This document shows positions 55,129 to 64,000 of a stretch of DNA of 64,000 bases, piece after piece. The notes under the pieces are model-generated. The model did no database searches. It was not told the DNA's origin and saw only the letters and a program-made list of their open reading frames with translations. The translations under genes were made by a program, and so were the position numbers. Source of the DNA: Nelumbo lutea (taxonomy: Eukaryota; Streptophyta; Magnoliopsida; Proteales; Nelumbonaceae); the NCBI GenBank assembly GCA_022828595.1, contig JAKGHH010000007.1, positions 32,674,356-32,738,355 on the forward strand. The letters run 5' to 3'. Each line of letters begins with the position of its first letter. Positions within the stretch are counted from its first letter, which is position 1.

Positions 55129-55591
55129 TACTGTCAGCCCTTCTCAGTTTATAGGTCAAAAACAGAACTTTTAGGACTCAAAAAAAGGTGAAATTACACC
55201 CAGAAAGGAGAAAACAGATTTGTTAATTCTCCAGAAAGTAGCACAACCAACTCTTGAATGATGAAACAGGTCTAAATATTGCCCTAGAATTGGCAACAAA
55301 CAAAATCTTTAGTTCAGTCCTAGAAACCCTAAAACTGATCGTAGGTCAGAAAGAAACCCTAAAACATGATAAGAAAATTCAAGGTCTTCCAGCCGCACCT
55401 CCCAGACTGATAAAAAGAACACCCTTTTAGGTTCTATCTCAAGAAAAGATACCAACTTACCCAGAAAAATTCTGCCGCCACCTTCAATCCAAGGTCGAAA
55501 CCCTAAAAACTGAGATTTCTTCCTCCTGATTCTTCCTGATCACTGAACACTCTCCAAGGTTCTACAAACTCTCGGGCAACAATTGCACACT
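55129..55591 (-). other. Probable 5' leader of the minus-strand copia
   Basis: A non-coding stretch with repeated AAACCCTAAAA-type words (55327, 55356, 55498). No clear primer-binding site or LTR was found on the right. Confidence 0.45.
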
Positions 55592-55725
55592 GCCAGCAAC
55601 CTCCAAGAACCAGCCGATGAACAAATCTCTGCCTAAATTTCCAACCCTAGGAAGTTCTTATGTAGTCAACCTTATTAGACTAGCATAAGAATCCCTAGGT
55701 TGGCTGGTTCTTGGAGGTTGCTGGC
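55592..55725. repeat. Perfect 24-bp inverted repeat (fold-back)
   Basis: GCCAGCAACCTCCAAGAACC (first 20 bases) at 55592-55615 is exactly complementary to 55702-55725. Inside it, CCAACCCTAGGAAGTTCTTA (55641-55660) pairs imperfectly with 55683-55704. The whole could form a long hairpin with an approximately 20-base loop. Confidence 0.9.
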
Positions 55726-55808
55726 ATGATTTCATCGGGTTAGTTTGCCTGTTCTCCAGCATGATTTCATGATGCAGACATGGAAACAAGGAAAAAATGC
55801 ATGGTGAA

Positions 55809-56040
55809 AGAAATCAGTTTTCACCTTGTAAGAAGTGTAAATGCATTGGCAGATGGTCTAGCTAGGCAAGGGGTGAACAGAATATCTATCTTTTGGGCTG
55901 TTTTGTAATTGTTTCATGGTTAGGGATACATTGGGTAGTAAGGAGTTAAGATTTTTTAGCTCCTTACCTTGTAACTCTGGTTTTCTTAAGTATTAATAAA
56001 ATTCATTGTTATTGATAAAAAAAAAGAAATCAGTTTTCAC
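55809..56040 (+). mobile_element. Short 5'-truncated LINE with exact 16-bp TSD
   Basis: AGAAATCAGTTTTCAC flanks the insert (55809-55824 and 56025-56040). The 200-bp body (55825-56024) encodes only the RNase H end (NALADGLARQGVNRIS, then a stop). It ends ATTCATTGTTATTGAT plus an A-tail. The flanking copies are unmutated, so the insertion is fairly recent. Confidence 0.93.
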
Positions 56041-57111
56041 AATTCCTTATCAATGGTAATTTCATAATTGTCAGTTGATCAGGATTTTGGTTTATTTGAG
56101 TTTTTTGTTTTAATTATTATATAGTTGATTAGTGGTTTAGGGATAGGATGAACCGTCTTAAAGAGTCTTACTGTCTTGGTAGAGTGTTCTTAGAATTTTG
56201 GAAAGTTGAAGTTGGAATGAAGCTACTTTTCTCTGTCTATTTGTTCAGGATCTAAAACTTGTCTGTTTTGCTCGGTATTGTAAGACTCGGACTGGACATA
56301 AAACCATAATGCTTACTTGGTGATGGCTTTACTGGTTAACCAGAAAGTTAGCCTGTTCAGACCATGAAAGCCCTCATTTAACTGGGACCCAGAAAGGTCA
56401 ATGGGTCACTGAGTAACCAATTCAACCTTTCTGGTGCAGTTCAAGTCTTACAGCGCTCGTTTTGCTTGACTTGAAAGGAGATTGAAATCATGTGAATCGT
56501 ATGTGGGTCAGGAATGCTATGACCATTTTATTGCCAGGATATTAATGGGTTATGGGACAGTTGAGACTTTCTATTTTCTTTGAGTTATATTTGGAATAGC
56601 AATTTTGTTGGTTAATCCTGCTTTTCAGAGTTTATAAATACGTGCTTTTGTAAATAAGATAATGGAGAATGTGATTCTGAATAAGAATTTGAAATATTTC
56701 AAATATAAAACTTTATATTTTCCCTACTTCAGATTTGATTCTTTTTTTGAAGAAGGTATTGTATGATCAAAAAGAAAAATTATAAAAAACTAGCCCTGCC
56801 ACAGCAAGATGCTGTGCCAAATCATGGTCAAGACTGCATCCATATGCTCTTTAATTATTACAAAACAGAGAATCAAAAATGAAGAAAGACTATACATCCA
56901 TCTCAAATTTGATTTCTCTCCTTTTCATTAGGTGAAGATCGTAGGACCTATTCTATACTCATTGCAGTTGTAGTTTCTTGTTATTGTTAATTATTAAACT
57001 TTCTACTTTCAGGTGAGGTGGGTGGAGATGTTTCTCACTCAGTTGTTGCAATTCATACTGAAGAACTAAAGTGTGCTTCTGACACTGATTGTATCTTGCA
57101 ATTCATAGAGA
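56041..57111. other. No gene seen
   Basis: AT-rich intergenic DNA. No ORF, element end or repeat stands out. Confidence 0.45.
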
Positions 57112-57247
57112 GGCTGTTGAAGATTTGAAACATGGGCAACCAGGGTTCGAATCTTAGAAACACAGCCTCTGTGCAGGGTAAGACTGTAAATCTGTCCCTC
57201 CCTAGACCCCGCATGGTGAGATCCTCATGCACTGGGCTTTCCTTTTA
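57112..57247 (+). mobile_element. Au-type SINE
   Basis: GGGTTCGAATCTTAGAAACA (B box at 57143-57155), ACAGCCTCTGTGCAGGGTAA, CCTCCCTAGACCCCGCATGG and TGCACTGGGCTTTCCTTTT are the diagnostic order of the plant Au SINE family. The 5' (A-box) part is degraded. Au SINEs are short, non-coding and depend on LINE enzymes. Confidence 0.78.
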
Positions 57248-57620
57248 GTTAGATGAGGCCCCGTTAGGTGCATCTTTCCACGCAGGCTGTCGGCTGTTTA
57301 GAAGCCTGATAGCCTGCGTTTTGGTCTTTTCCTGTTTGGTTGGAAAAAGATCTGGTCGTTAAAAGATGCCTCCCCAAAAAGACGTGCGGAGCTTATTTTG
57401 GGCCATTTTCAGAAATCTCGAAATGGAGCTTTTCAACTTTTTTCATCGCATCTTTGTGCGGAAAGACGCATGAAAAGCCTTAATCAAACAGTCTTTACGC
57501 TGTTAAGATTTTAATGCAAAAGTTCACATTGTCTTTTGGCTGTCAGGCCTGTTGAAAGATTTTTCAAAAAAAAACTTACCAAATGGCACCTTAGTTGATG
57601 ACAACAAGGTGGCTTTGCAT

Positions 57621-58035
57621 TAGGGCTGTCAACTGGTCCAGTCTACCCAACAGAACTGAACCGGCTCTGGTTCTGTGGTCTTGTTTCGATTAATAGCTTG
57701 TGTCAGGTTCTTGTTCCAAACTTATTAAGACCTGAATTGATTATATAGTTAATAATATATAAAAGGTATCATGGTTTTTCTTATAATTTTTGTTCTATTT
57801 TATGTCTAAAAGGGTTAATTTCACTGACAATACAAAGATAATTTTGGTTAAAAACAATTGTTTTATGACTTTATCAATGTATAATCCCATTACTATTTTC
57901 TGTCATTTTTATTAAGGTTATATTATCAAAAATAAAGTTTTAAGTTGTTATTATCACGGCTAATTACAGATGTCAATATAATTGGGTCTAATCAATATCT
58001 GATTATCCCACTTAATAATTGGTTTGACAGTTCTA
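57621..58035. mobile_element. hAT-type MITE with exact 8-bp TSD, 415 bp
   Basis: CTTTGCAT is repeated exactly at 57613-57620 and 58036-58043. The ends are TAGGGCTGTCAA and, inverted, TAGAACTGTCAA. The body is AT-rich and non-coding. It belongs with the TAGGG-ended elements at 20.7 and 33.9 kb. Confidence 0.88.
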
Positions 58036-58043
58036 CTTTGCAT

Positions 58044-59452
58044 GCTCAATTGGGTCAGTGTGTCACCAGTCTTTGTTTGCCACTAAAAGATCATTTATGA
58101 GAATTGGGATATGCTCCTCACGGAGTGTGTCACCGGTATCGTAACTTTGCATGCTCAAGTGATGTGTGGCCAGGGCATGATGTGAGGTTGGTGTGAGACG
58201 CGCTGTGTGAGGAGCAGATCTGGACTCCATTTAAGAAGGCAAATGTTATGGAGGGTGTTTGGCACCAAATTGTTTTATAGGTGTTTTGTTTCATGTATTT
58301 CCCTTTTTGTTTTTATTTTTATTTTTATTTTTATTGCATTTCATTTCTTTTATTTTTTTCTTGAAAAAAAATGTTTGGTGGAGATGCATGCTGATGGGTG
58401 TAAATGATGGCTGTACTGCATCTCAAGCAAATTGTTAGCTTTTTCAAATTTCAATGTGCTACATTGCTTTGGTGATTCAAGAATCAAGAAGACGACGATT
58501 TAAGAAACACCCCCTTTTCATGGACTTCTAAGCATATATATTTAAAAAACAACTGCCACATCAGCAAAATTATATTGTTTTTGCTGATATTGATGCATAC
58601 TTATAAACAGGCATATCGGGTGTTTTGATACAACAAAAATATTTTTTTTTTTAGTTTTTATTTTCAAAATTGTTCAGCAGGGTCAGTCTTGGGCCTGTCT
58701 ATCCCCTGAAAATACCCAAATCCCCATACCCCCTTTACTTCCTGTATCAAAGCACCACCGATATGGCATATCGTATCGAAAATTTGAACCTTGGTTATTG
58801 TTTTCAAATAATACTATATTGTCGAACACCCCCCCTTAAATAGCATTTCTGTCCTTTTTCATGTGAAACTTTTTTTTAGCCGATGTGACAAAGTCGTAAA
58901 ATGAAACACTTACGAAACATTATGGTGCCAAACATCCACATGATTTGATGATTTGTTAACATTTTAGTGGGCTTGGGCCCGATGTGTGAATTCTTCAAAT
59001 CGGATACTCAATTTGAACCCAACTTATAATCAGAAGGATCACTACAGACAATCAGGGGAGCAATTTGTGCGGTCTCAGGTTGAGGATTTGCTAAAGTTTG
59101 AATATGCTGTGTAAATTCTTTAAACTAGGTTCCATTCCAATTTGCACCTCTACATACAATCAAAAGCTATTTATGCCGATTCAAGTCTACTCCCTGATGT
59201 TCTCTAACTGCAGACTTGCGGAAGAAAAGAATATGACTTTCCAAAGTGAAAAAAGAAAACACTTTTTCACTTGCACTTTCCAATCATTTTGGGTATCCAT
59301 AAATTACCAGTCAAAATAACAACAAAAACACATGAGAGGGTAAGGTTCATCCAAAGCTAATGATGCATTAATAAGGCTGTGCTTGCTTTGCTTTCTGAGA
59401 AAATAATTGAAATTGGGAAAGTTGTGGGAAGGAAAGTCCATTATGAATCTTA
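58044..59452. other. No gene seen
   Basis: Intergenic. GTGTGAGGAGCAGATCTGGA (58204-58223) also occurs, with changes, at 62.78, 62.88 (inverted) and 63.0 kb. Otherwise there are T-rich tracts (58300-58370, 58640-58660). Confidence 0.45.
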
Positions 59453-59718
59453 GGTTATGTTTGGTTGTAGTGCAAATTTATTTGCACTAGAACAAATGCA
59501 TTGGAGTGCAAATGTAAAAAAATGCAAATTCTTGTTTAATTTTGTTTTGAATTTTACTTTATTTTGCATCATGTCTTAATTTAATTCATTTGTATTGCAA
59601 TCAAACAAAATAAGCTAAATTTTGAAACAAAAATAGGTCAGGGTTTACACTTGAATAATTTGCACTGTCATGGTTTTGCATCAGTGCAAATTTATTTGCA
59701 TTGCAACCAAACACAATC
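59453..59718. mobile_element. Tourist-like MITE, family 1 copy B, TTA TSD
   Basis: The flanking trinucleotide is TTA on both sides (59450-59452, 59719-59721). The ends are GGTTATGTTTGGTTGTAGTG and, inverted, GATTGTGTTTGGTTGCAATG. It is highly similar to the copy at 33214-33478. Confidence 0.88.
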
Positions 59719-59961
59719 TTATGGAGTTTCTTGGGAGTTTCCCCTAAATTTTCCAATTTTAAGAAACTAAACTGCAGAAATCAAACGCTTAAATTCAAAC
59801 CCCAAAGTTTAATCCAGAATTTTTAAAGATTACGTTATAAATTTATAAGTTTAACTTCCAAGGATTTACACTAATAAATAAAGCTCAAATAGAAGGTATC
59901 GATATAGGGAACTGAACAAGTGGCAAGTTGAGAGTATTTTTCTTGACTTCAAAAAAGTTTA

Positions 59962-60237
59962 GGATCCATTTGGTTTGCAGTTGGAATCGGAATTGAAATC
60001 GAGATCCTCCGGAATTAGAATCAGAATGATTCATTTCCGTAATCTGTTTGGTTCAGACAGAAATGGGATGTCATTTCTAAGGGTGGGGCAAAGAATGGTC
60101 ATTCCCTCAAATGGGGGAATGCTTTTCTAGCAGGAATGGGAATGGGATTCCGATTCTGTCCAACCAAACAGTTGGAATGGGAATAGCCCATTCCAATTCC
60201 AATCCCAAACCCCTATTCCCACAAACCAAACAGGGCC
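59962..60237. mobile_element. Tourist-like MITE, family 2, TTA TSD
   Basis: TTA at 59959-59961 and 60238-60240. The inverted ends are GGATCCATTTGGTTTG and GGCCCTGTTTGGTTTG. The body is rich in GGAATGGGAAT/ATTCCNATTCC words that pair with each other. Only about 240 bp separate it from the previous MITE. Confidence 0.85.
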
Positions 60238-60240
60238 TTA

Positions 60241-60964
60241 GAATATTGCATATCTGATGGGCGACTCAGACCGGTGATATGATTCTTCAATGTGGCAAAC
60301 ATCTAGTGGCCTTTCATGATTGACTCAAGAGAAACTTCTTATTAAGTTATTTAATTTAAATATGCAATAAAAACTCAATTTACCATTTTTTAAAATATTG
60401 TGCATCTATATAATTGCATAAGCCATAGAAAGGAATTCGTGAAAATTGGCTCAATAACAAAGTAGATGACTTGGCTAGGGGCCATTTAATAATAGATGAA
60501 TATGCTAAACTGAAAAAAAAATTAATGTTGTCTTTTAATGAATAAGATTTTAAGGGGATTGTGGGTTCATTAATGGTTGAAACTGAAATCGGGTAGATCA
60601 TTATATCCTTGAAATTTTTATTTTTTACTTATTTTAACAACTAAAAACAATAAAACAATAAATATTTCAGTTTATCAACTTCAGCTGTTATCAAAAGGAC
60701 CCTTAGATATGGGGCAATCATCACAAAAGAAGTCATCACCATGACTTGGCTCACCATACCAGGGAGTGTAATCTACTTGGAAATCAGCAAGTTATGATTT
60801 AGGTTGCATTAATCAACTGAGGGCTGGCTCGTTGGTGTGTTAGCTGAGCATTGACGCATAATCAAATTCCGCAATCAACACTTTGAGGAAAAAGGGGTCG
60901 GGGGGAAGTTATTAATGGTGCATAGCACCAAACACAAAAAAAAAAAAAAATAAACAAAGATTTA
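60241..60964. other. No gene seen
   Basis: AT-rich intergenic DNA between MITEs. An A-run at 60938-60952 may be an old tail. Confidence 0.4.
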
Positions 60965-61168
60965 GGTTGCATTTGAATAAGCTTCATGGTTTGTGCTTTT
61001 AATGCCCAGAGAAGCACAAAGCCCCAATTTACTTAAAAGTGCATTGGCTTTAGATTGCTTATTTTTTAAAAGCAACTGCTATCAAATACTTGAAATACTC
61101 TTGGTTCTTTTTTTTTTTTGTTTCCCACAGCCTAAAACTCAAAAGCAAATGCTTATCCAAATGGAGCC
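60965..61168. mobile_element. Tourist-like MITE, family 3, TTA TSD
   Basis: TTA at 60962-60964 and 61169-61171. The inverted ends are GGTTGCATTTGAATAAGC and GGCTCCATTTGGATAAGC. The element is 204 bp and non-coding. Confidence 0.85.
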
Positions 61169-61766
61169 TTAACCAAATTTGTGCTTCAACCTTTTGTTGC
61201 AGAATTGTTCAATTTAATTCTGCTTGCTGTGAAATACATTTAGAAAGAGGGTTCAACTATGATACCAGAAAACTTGTAACCAATCAACCAGTATTATAAA
61301 AGTTGTAACTAATCAGGTGGTATTCATTAAAATTAGAGGAAGAGGGGGGTTGATTGGTCAAAGATCTTCCTGTATCATACATTTCTAAACATTTTAGATT
61401 TATCCATATTTTAAATTAAAACATTCTATATGGTCAAATTGTTGGTTCCATTAGACCTGCTCTCTCGCTAGGGACGCAATTGTTAAATCTTGAAGGGTCT
61501 GGCCTGAGACTGAGAGTTCAGGCCCAATGCAGTGAAAATTCTTCAAATTGGGTACCCAACTTGCACTGATATTTCTCACCCTCTAGACCTTAGTTCATAT
61601 GTTTTTTTGAAAGTACTTCCCTGGCCTTATGTAACCAATTGAAAAAGGATGTTTCTAACGATGTTTCTTGAATCACCAAAGTGATATTCTGATCTATCAC
61701 ATTGAAATTTGAAAAAGCTGTCAGTTTTTTTCTGAAAGATATTTTGCTAATAAAACTATTAGACAG

Positions 61767-61856
61767 CGTTTGGCATTTCTTATTTTAAGGATTTATCTCT
61801 TTTTAATTGTTAAAATGCCCCCAAAAAATGAGATAAATCCTTAAGAATGCCAAATG
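61767..61856. mobile_element. Small hairpin MITE, ~90 bp
   Basis: GCGTTTGGCATTTCTT...AAGGATTTATCTC and GAGATAAATCCTT...AAGAATGCCAAATGC are near-complete complements around a ~25-base loop, so the whole element is a fold-back. No TSD is clear. Confidence 0.65.
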
Positions 61857-62391
61857 CTCTAAAACACTTAAATAGCCAAATTGACATGTATTTCCTCCAC
61901 CAAATAGGTTTTTTCACAAAATGACCAATGATCAGAATGATCCATTCCTGATTCTTGATGGATCGCTATAAAGCTAAACACCCTCTAATTTGTTTATTAA
62001 ATCAAGTAAATACTTTGTGTTCATAGAATGGGTATTTTATATTGCCACAAAGACTGGGTCAGACCTATTTCAAATTTAACTCCATAGTAAAACTTAGATT
62101 ACTTGACAATTTATTCAAATCAAAGCTCTCTAGCTCTCAAAAGGGAAAAAGAAATCACAATTTCACCATAAAATTAATAAACTAATCCAATTTGATACAC
62201 AAATTTGACAACGAGGAGCTGATTAAGGGGCTATCCATATTCCACATATTGCCCATAAAGACAAGTTTGGCTGGCTGTACTTACACCACAACTTTAAGCA
62301 ATTCTTTGATCATTCTAAATGTAGGGACCATCTATTCATTGATCAAAAAGCCAAAACCATGTCCAAAACCAGAAAACCCACAGAATACCTT

Positions 62392-62416
62392 GAGAGAGAG
62401 AGAGAGAGAGAGAGAG
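62392..62416. repeat. GA microsatellite
   Basis: About twelve GA dinucleotides in an AT-rich background. Confidence 0.9.
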
Positions 62417-62703
62417 GTAATCATCACTCATTTTGATCCCATATCATGGAGACAAGAGCAGCCCAACCACATGGGCCCATAAGGGAGGCATCCATCTAGA
62501 CACTGATTGGTATCTAAAACCATGTTCTAAACCGCCCAGCCCACCGGATGTATTGAGAGAGGTAGAAGTCAGTAATGTCAGTCAGTCAGTCAGTCCCTGG
62601 CCAAATCCCAGGCCAAGTAGACAAAGGCAGCTTAATTCGGAATGGGATCTGTTCCTCTTGGGCGCCTTACATGCACATTCATCATGCATTGGGAACATCT
62701 TCT

Positions 62704-63030
62704 GTAAATAATAATTTATAAGTACGGGAGATATTCGAAATGCATGGTAGGATATGCGTGTGAGGTGTCCTATGTGAGGAGGAGGTCTGGTCTTGCCTAA
62801 TTCACATAGAAGATGCCTTCCCTTTTATAACTCTCCCACCCCAAGTCAAATCTAATACAGTTTTGAGACCAGATTGAGATCTGCTCCTCACACAGGGCGC
62901 CTTACAATGACCTTATAGACATATTCTACCATGTTTTTCATAAATAATAACATATAAGTGCGGAAGATATTTCCAATGTACAGTGAAATGTACTTGTGAG
63001 ATCAGTGTGAGGAACAGATCTGGTCTCCAG
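62704..63030. repeat. Direct repeat, ~90-bp units 236 bp apart
   Basis: GTAAATAATAATTTATAAGT...GTGAGGAGGAGGTCTGGTCT (62704-62793) and ATAAATAATAACATATAAGT...GTGAGGAACAGATCTGGTCT (62940-63027) align along their length. Between them lies an inverted piece of the end motif (GAGATCTGCTCCTCACACAG, 62877-62896). Confidence 0.8.
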
Positions 63031-63135
63031 TTTCCTACCTGTGATAATAAAAAATCCCTCATAGGCGTGTACTGTCATACATCTCTTGGCACATGTTTCC
63101 AATGTTCTTTGCTTTTCTAGGAATTGTTATCTGAG

Positions 63136-63152
63136 AGTGTGTGTGTGTGTGT
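63136..63152. repeat. TG microsatellite
   Basis: A short GTGTGTGTGTGTGTG tract. Confidence 0.85.
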
Positions 63153-63629
63153 TTTCTTATAATAAATATATTTCTCTTGAATTGAATCTCTCAACCATGT
63201 ACTGATATAAGAAAACAATATTCCTGTTAACATGTAGATTTAAAAATTTTAAATATTTTTGAATACTTAAAATATTTAAAAACACATTTGAACTGACGTG
63301 GGTCTTACAAATTATAGATCATTAGATCCCAAATTCAAATTAAAAAGAGTTAAAAATTTCACGTGGATGGTTGATAGTTCTATTATGGGTTATAGTTACT
63401 ACTCTTGTAGACAAACAACTTTTCCTTATATTTAATTTACTTTTCTCAGAAAATGCCTAGAAAATGTGCTTAATTTTGTATTATACGTGGCCCCTACCAA
63501 ACCCTAAAATATGGTACCACGTGGTTAGGAATTTGAACTAAATGTGAAGCTAGCTATGACTTATGAGTAACATGGGTTGTATTGTGGTCATCGATATCCT
63601 CAACGTTATTAGTTATGACTTATGAGTAA

Positions 63630-64000
63630 GGGTGCCAATGGACCGGTTTTGGATCGGACCTTATCCAGTCCAAAATCAATTTGGATGGATTAGACGGACC
63701 AATAAGGCATATTGGATTGAATCAATTCGGTTTAAAATATTTATTAGATTGGACTGGACATGGTCTGTCTGTAACAAATTTATATTGGATTGGATTAGAT
63801 TAAGCCAATATTTGGTCTATTGATATAAGATAAGAATATATGTGTCAATGGATCGGGTTTGGGTTGAAACCAATCTAAATCAAAATAAATTTGAACATAT
63901 TGGATGGTCTAGACATTAAATTGGACCAATCCAAATTGGTCCAAAACATTCATTGGTTGGATTGGACTTAATCCATTTATAATGGACTGGATTGGATTGG
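63630..64000. mobile_element. hAT-MITE-like repeat running off the right edge
   Basis: TAAGGGTGCCAATGGACCGG resembles the TAGGGGTG ends above. The body consists of GGATTGGATT/GGACCAATCC words. A second GTGTCAATGGATCGGGTTTG at 63842 suggests two adjoining or nested copies. The right end is outside the window. Confidence 0.5.

Noticed and set aside
62192..62711. Overlapping plus-strand frames around the GA repeat
   Set aside because: They include microsatellite-encoded RERERE and no recognisable domain.

Overview
This window is nuclear DNA of a flowering plant, probably a woody, non-grass species with a repeat-rich genome. The evidence is plant-type Ty1/copia elements primed by initiator-Met tRNA, plant L1-type LINEs carrying an RNase H domain, an RTE LINE, an Au-type SINE, hAT, Mutator and Tourist MITEs, and host genes split by introns loaded with transposons. 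I cannot name the species. No bacterial genes, operons, CRISPR arrays, rRNA or tRNA genes are visible.

Two host genes are supported. (1) On the minus strand, four exons (27315-27385, 27119-27150, 15501-15689, 13557-13607) join in phase to encode the N-terminal 114 residues of a conserved plant protein of unknown function. Intron 1 has a GC donor. Intron 2 is 11.4 kb and holds a stack of old transposons. The 3' part of the gene is not found convincingly and probably lies beyond the left edge. (2) On the plus strand, a complete three-exon gene (38555-40331, 40436-40518, 42628-42720) encodes a 650-residue RAP-domain protein, probably chloroplast targeted. Two host-gene fragments lie between them: an isolated starch-synthase (GBSS-type) exon with both splice sites (36354-36530, minus) and an unidentified exon-like segment (36854-37118, plus). 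A third host fragment, ending in a stop codon, sits inside a LINE at 19976-20414.

Layout. 1-3.6 kb: a degraded copia element nested in an older copia relic. 4.4-5.1 kb: a TIR element. 6.4-8.5 kb: a 5'-truncated LINE. 10.6-11.4 kb: a hAT-type element with a perfect 8-bp target duplication. 13.5-27.4 kb: host gene 1, whose introns hold copia 5' ends, LINE pieces, a hAT with a minisatellite, SINEs, an LTR and an RTE relic. 27.6-28.0 kb: a Mutator-like MITE just upstream of gene 1. 29.5-32.5 kb: AT-rich DNA, a ~1.7-kb repeat array and a Helitron 3' terminus. 33-36 kb: MITEs, one of them with a 0.7-kb minisatellite of near-palindromic units. 36-38 kb: gene fragments. 38.5-42.7 kb: RAP gene. 43.7-51.7 kb: an 8-kb nested complex, consisting of a minus-strand copia with both LTRs and a perfect TSD that contains a 4.6-kb LINE with its own TSD and a truncated plus-strand copia. 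52-55.6 kb: another minus-strand copia relic. 55.6-64 kb: no genes, with short LINE, SINE and MITE insertions.

The transposon proteins are all broken. Nothing here amounts to a new multi-gene system. The most informative signals are insertion junctions, which give relative ages, captured host exons, the GC-AG intron, and minisatellites that have expanded inside DNA transposons.
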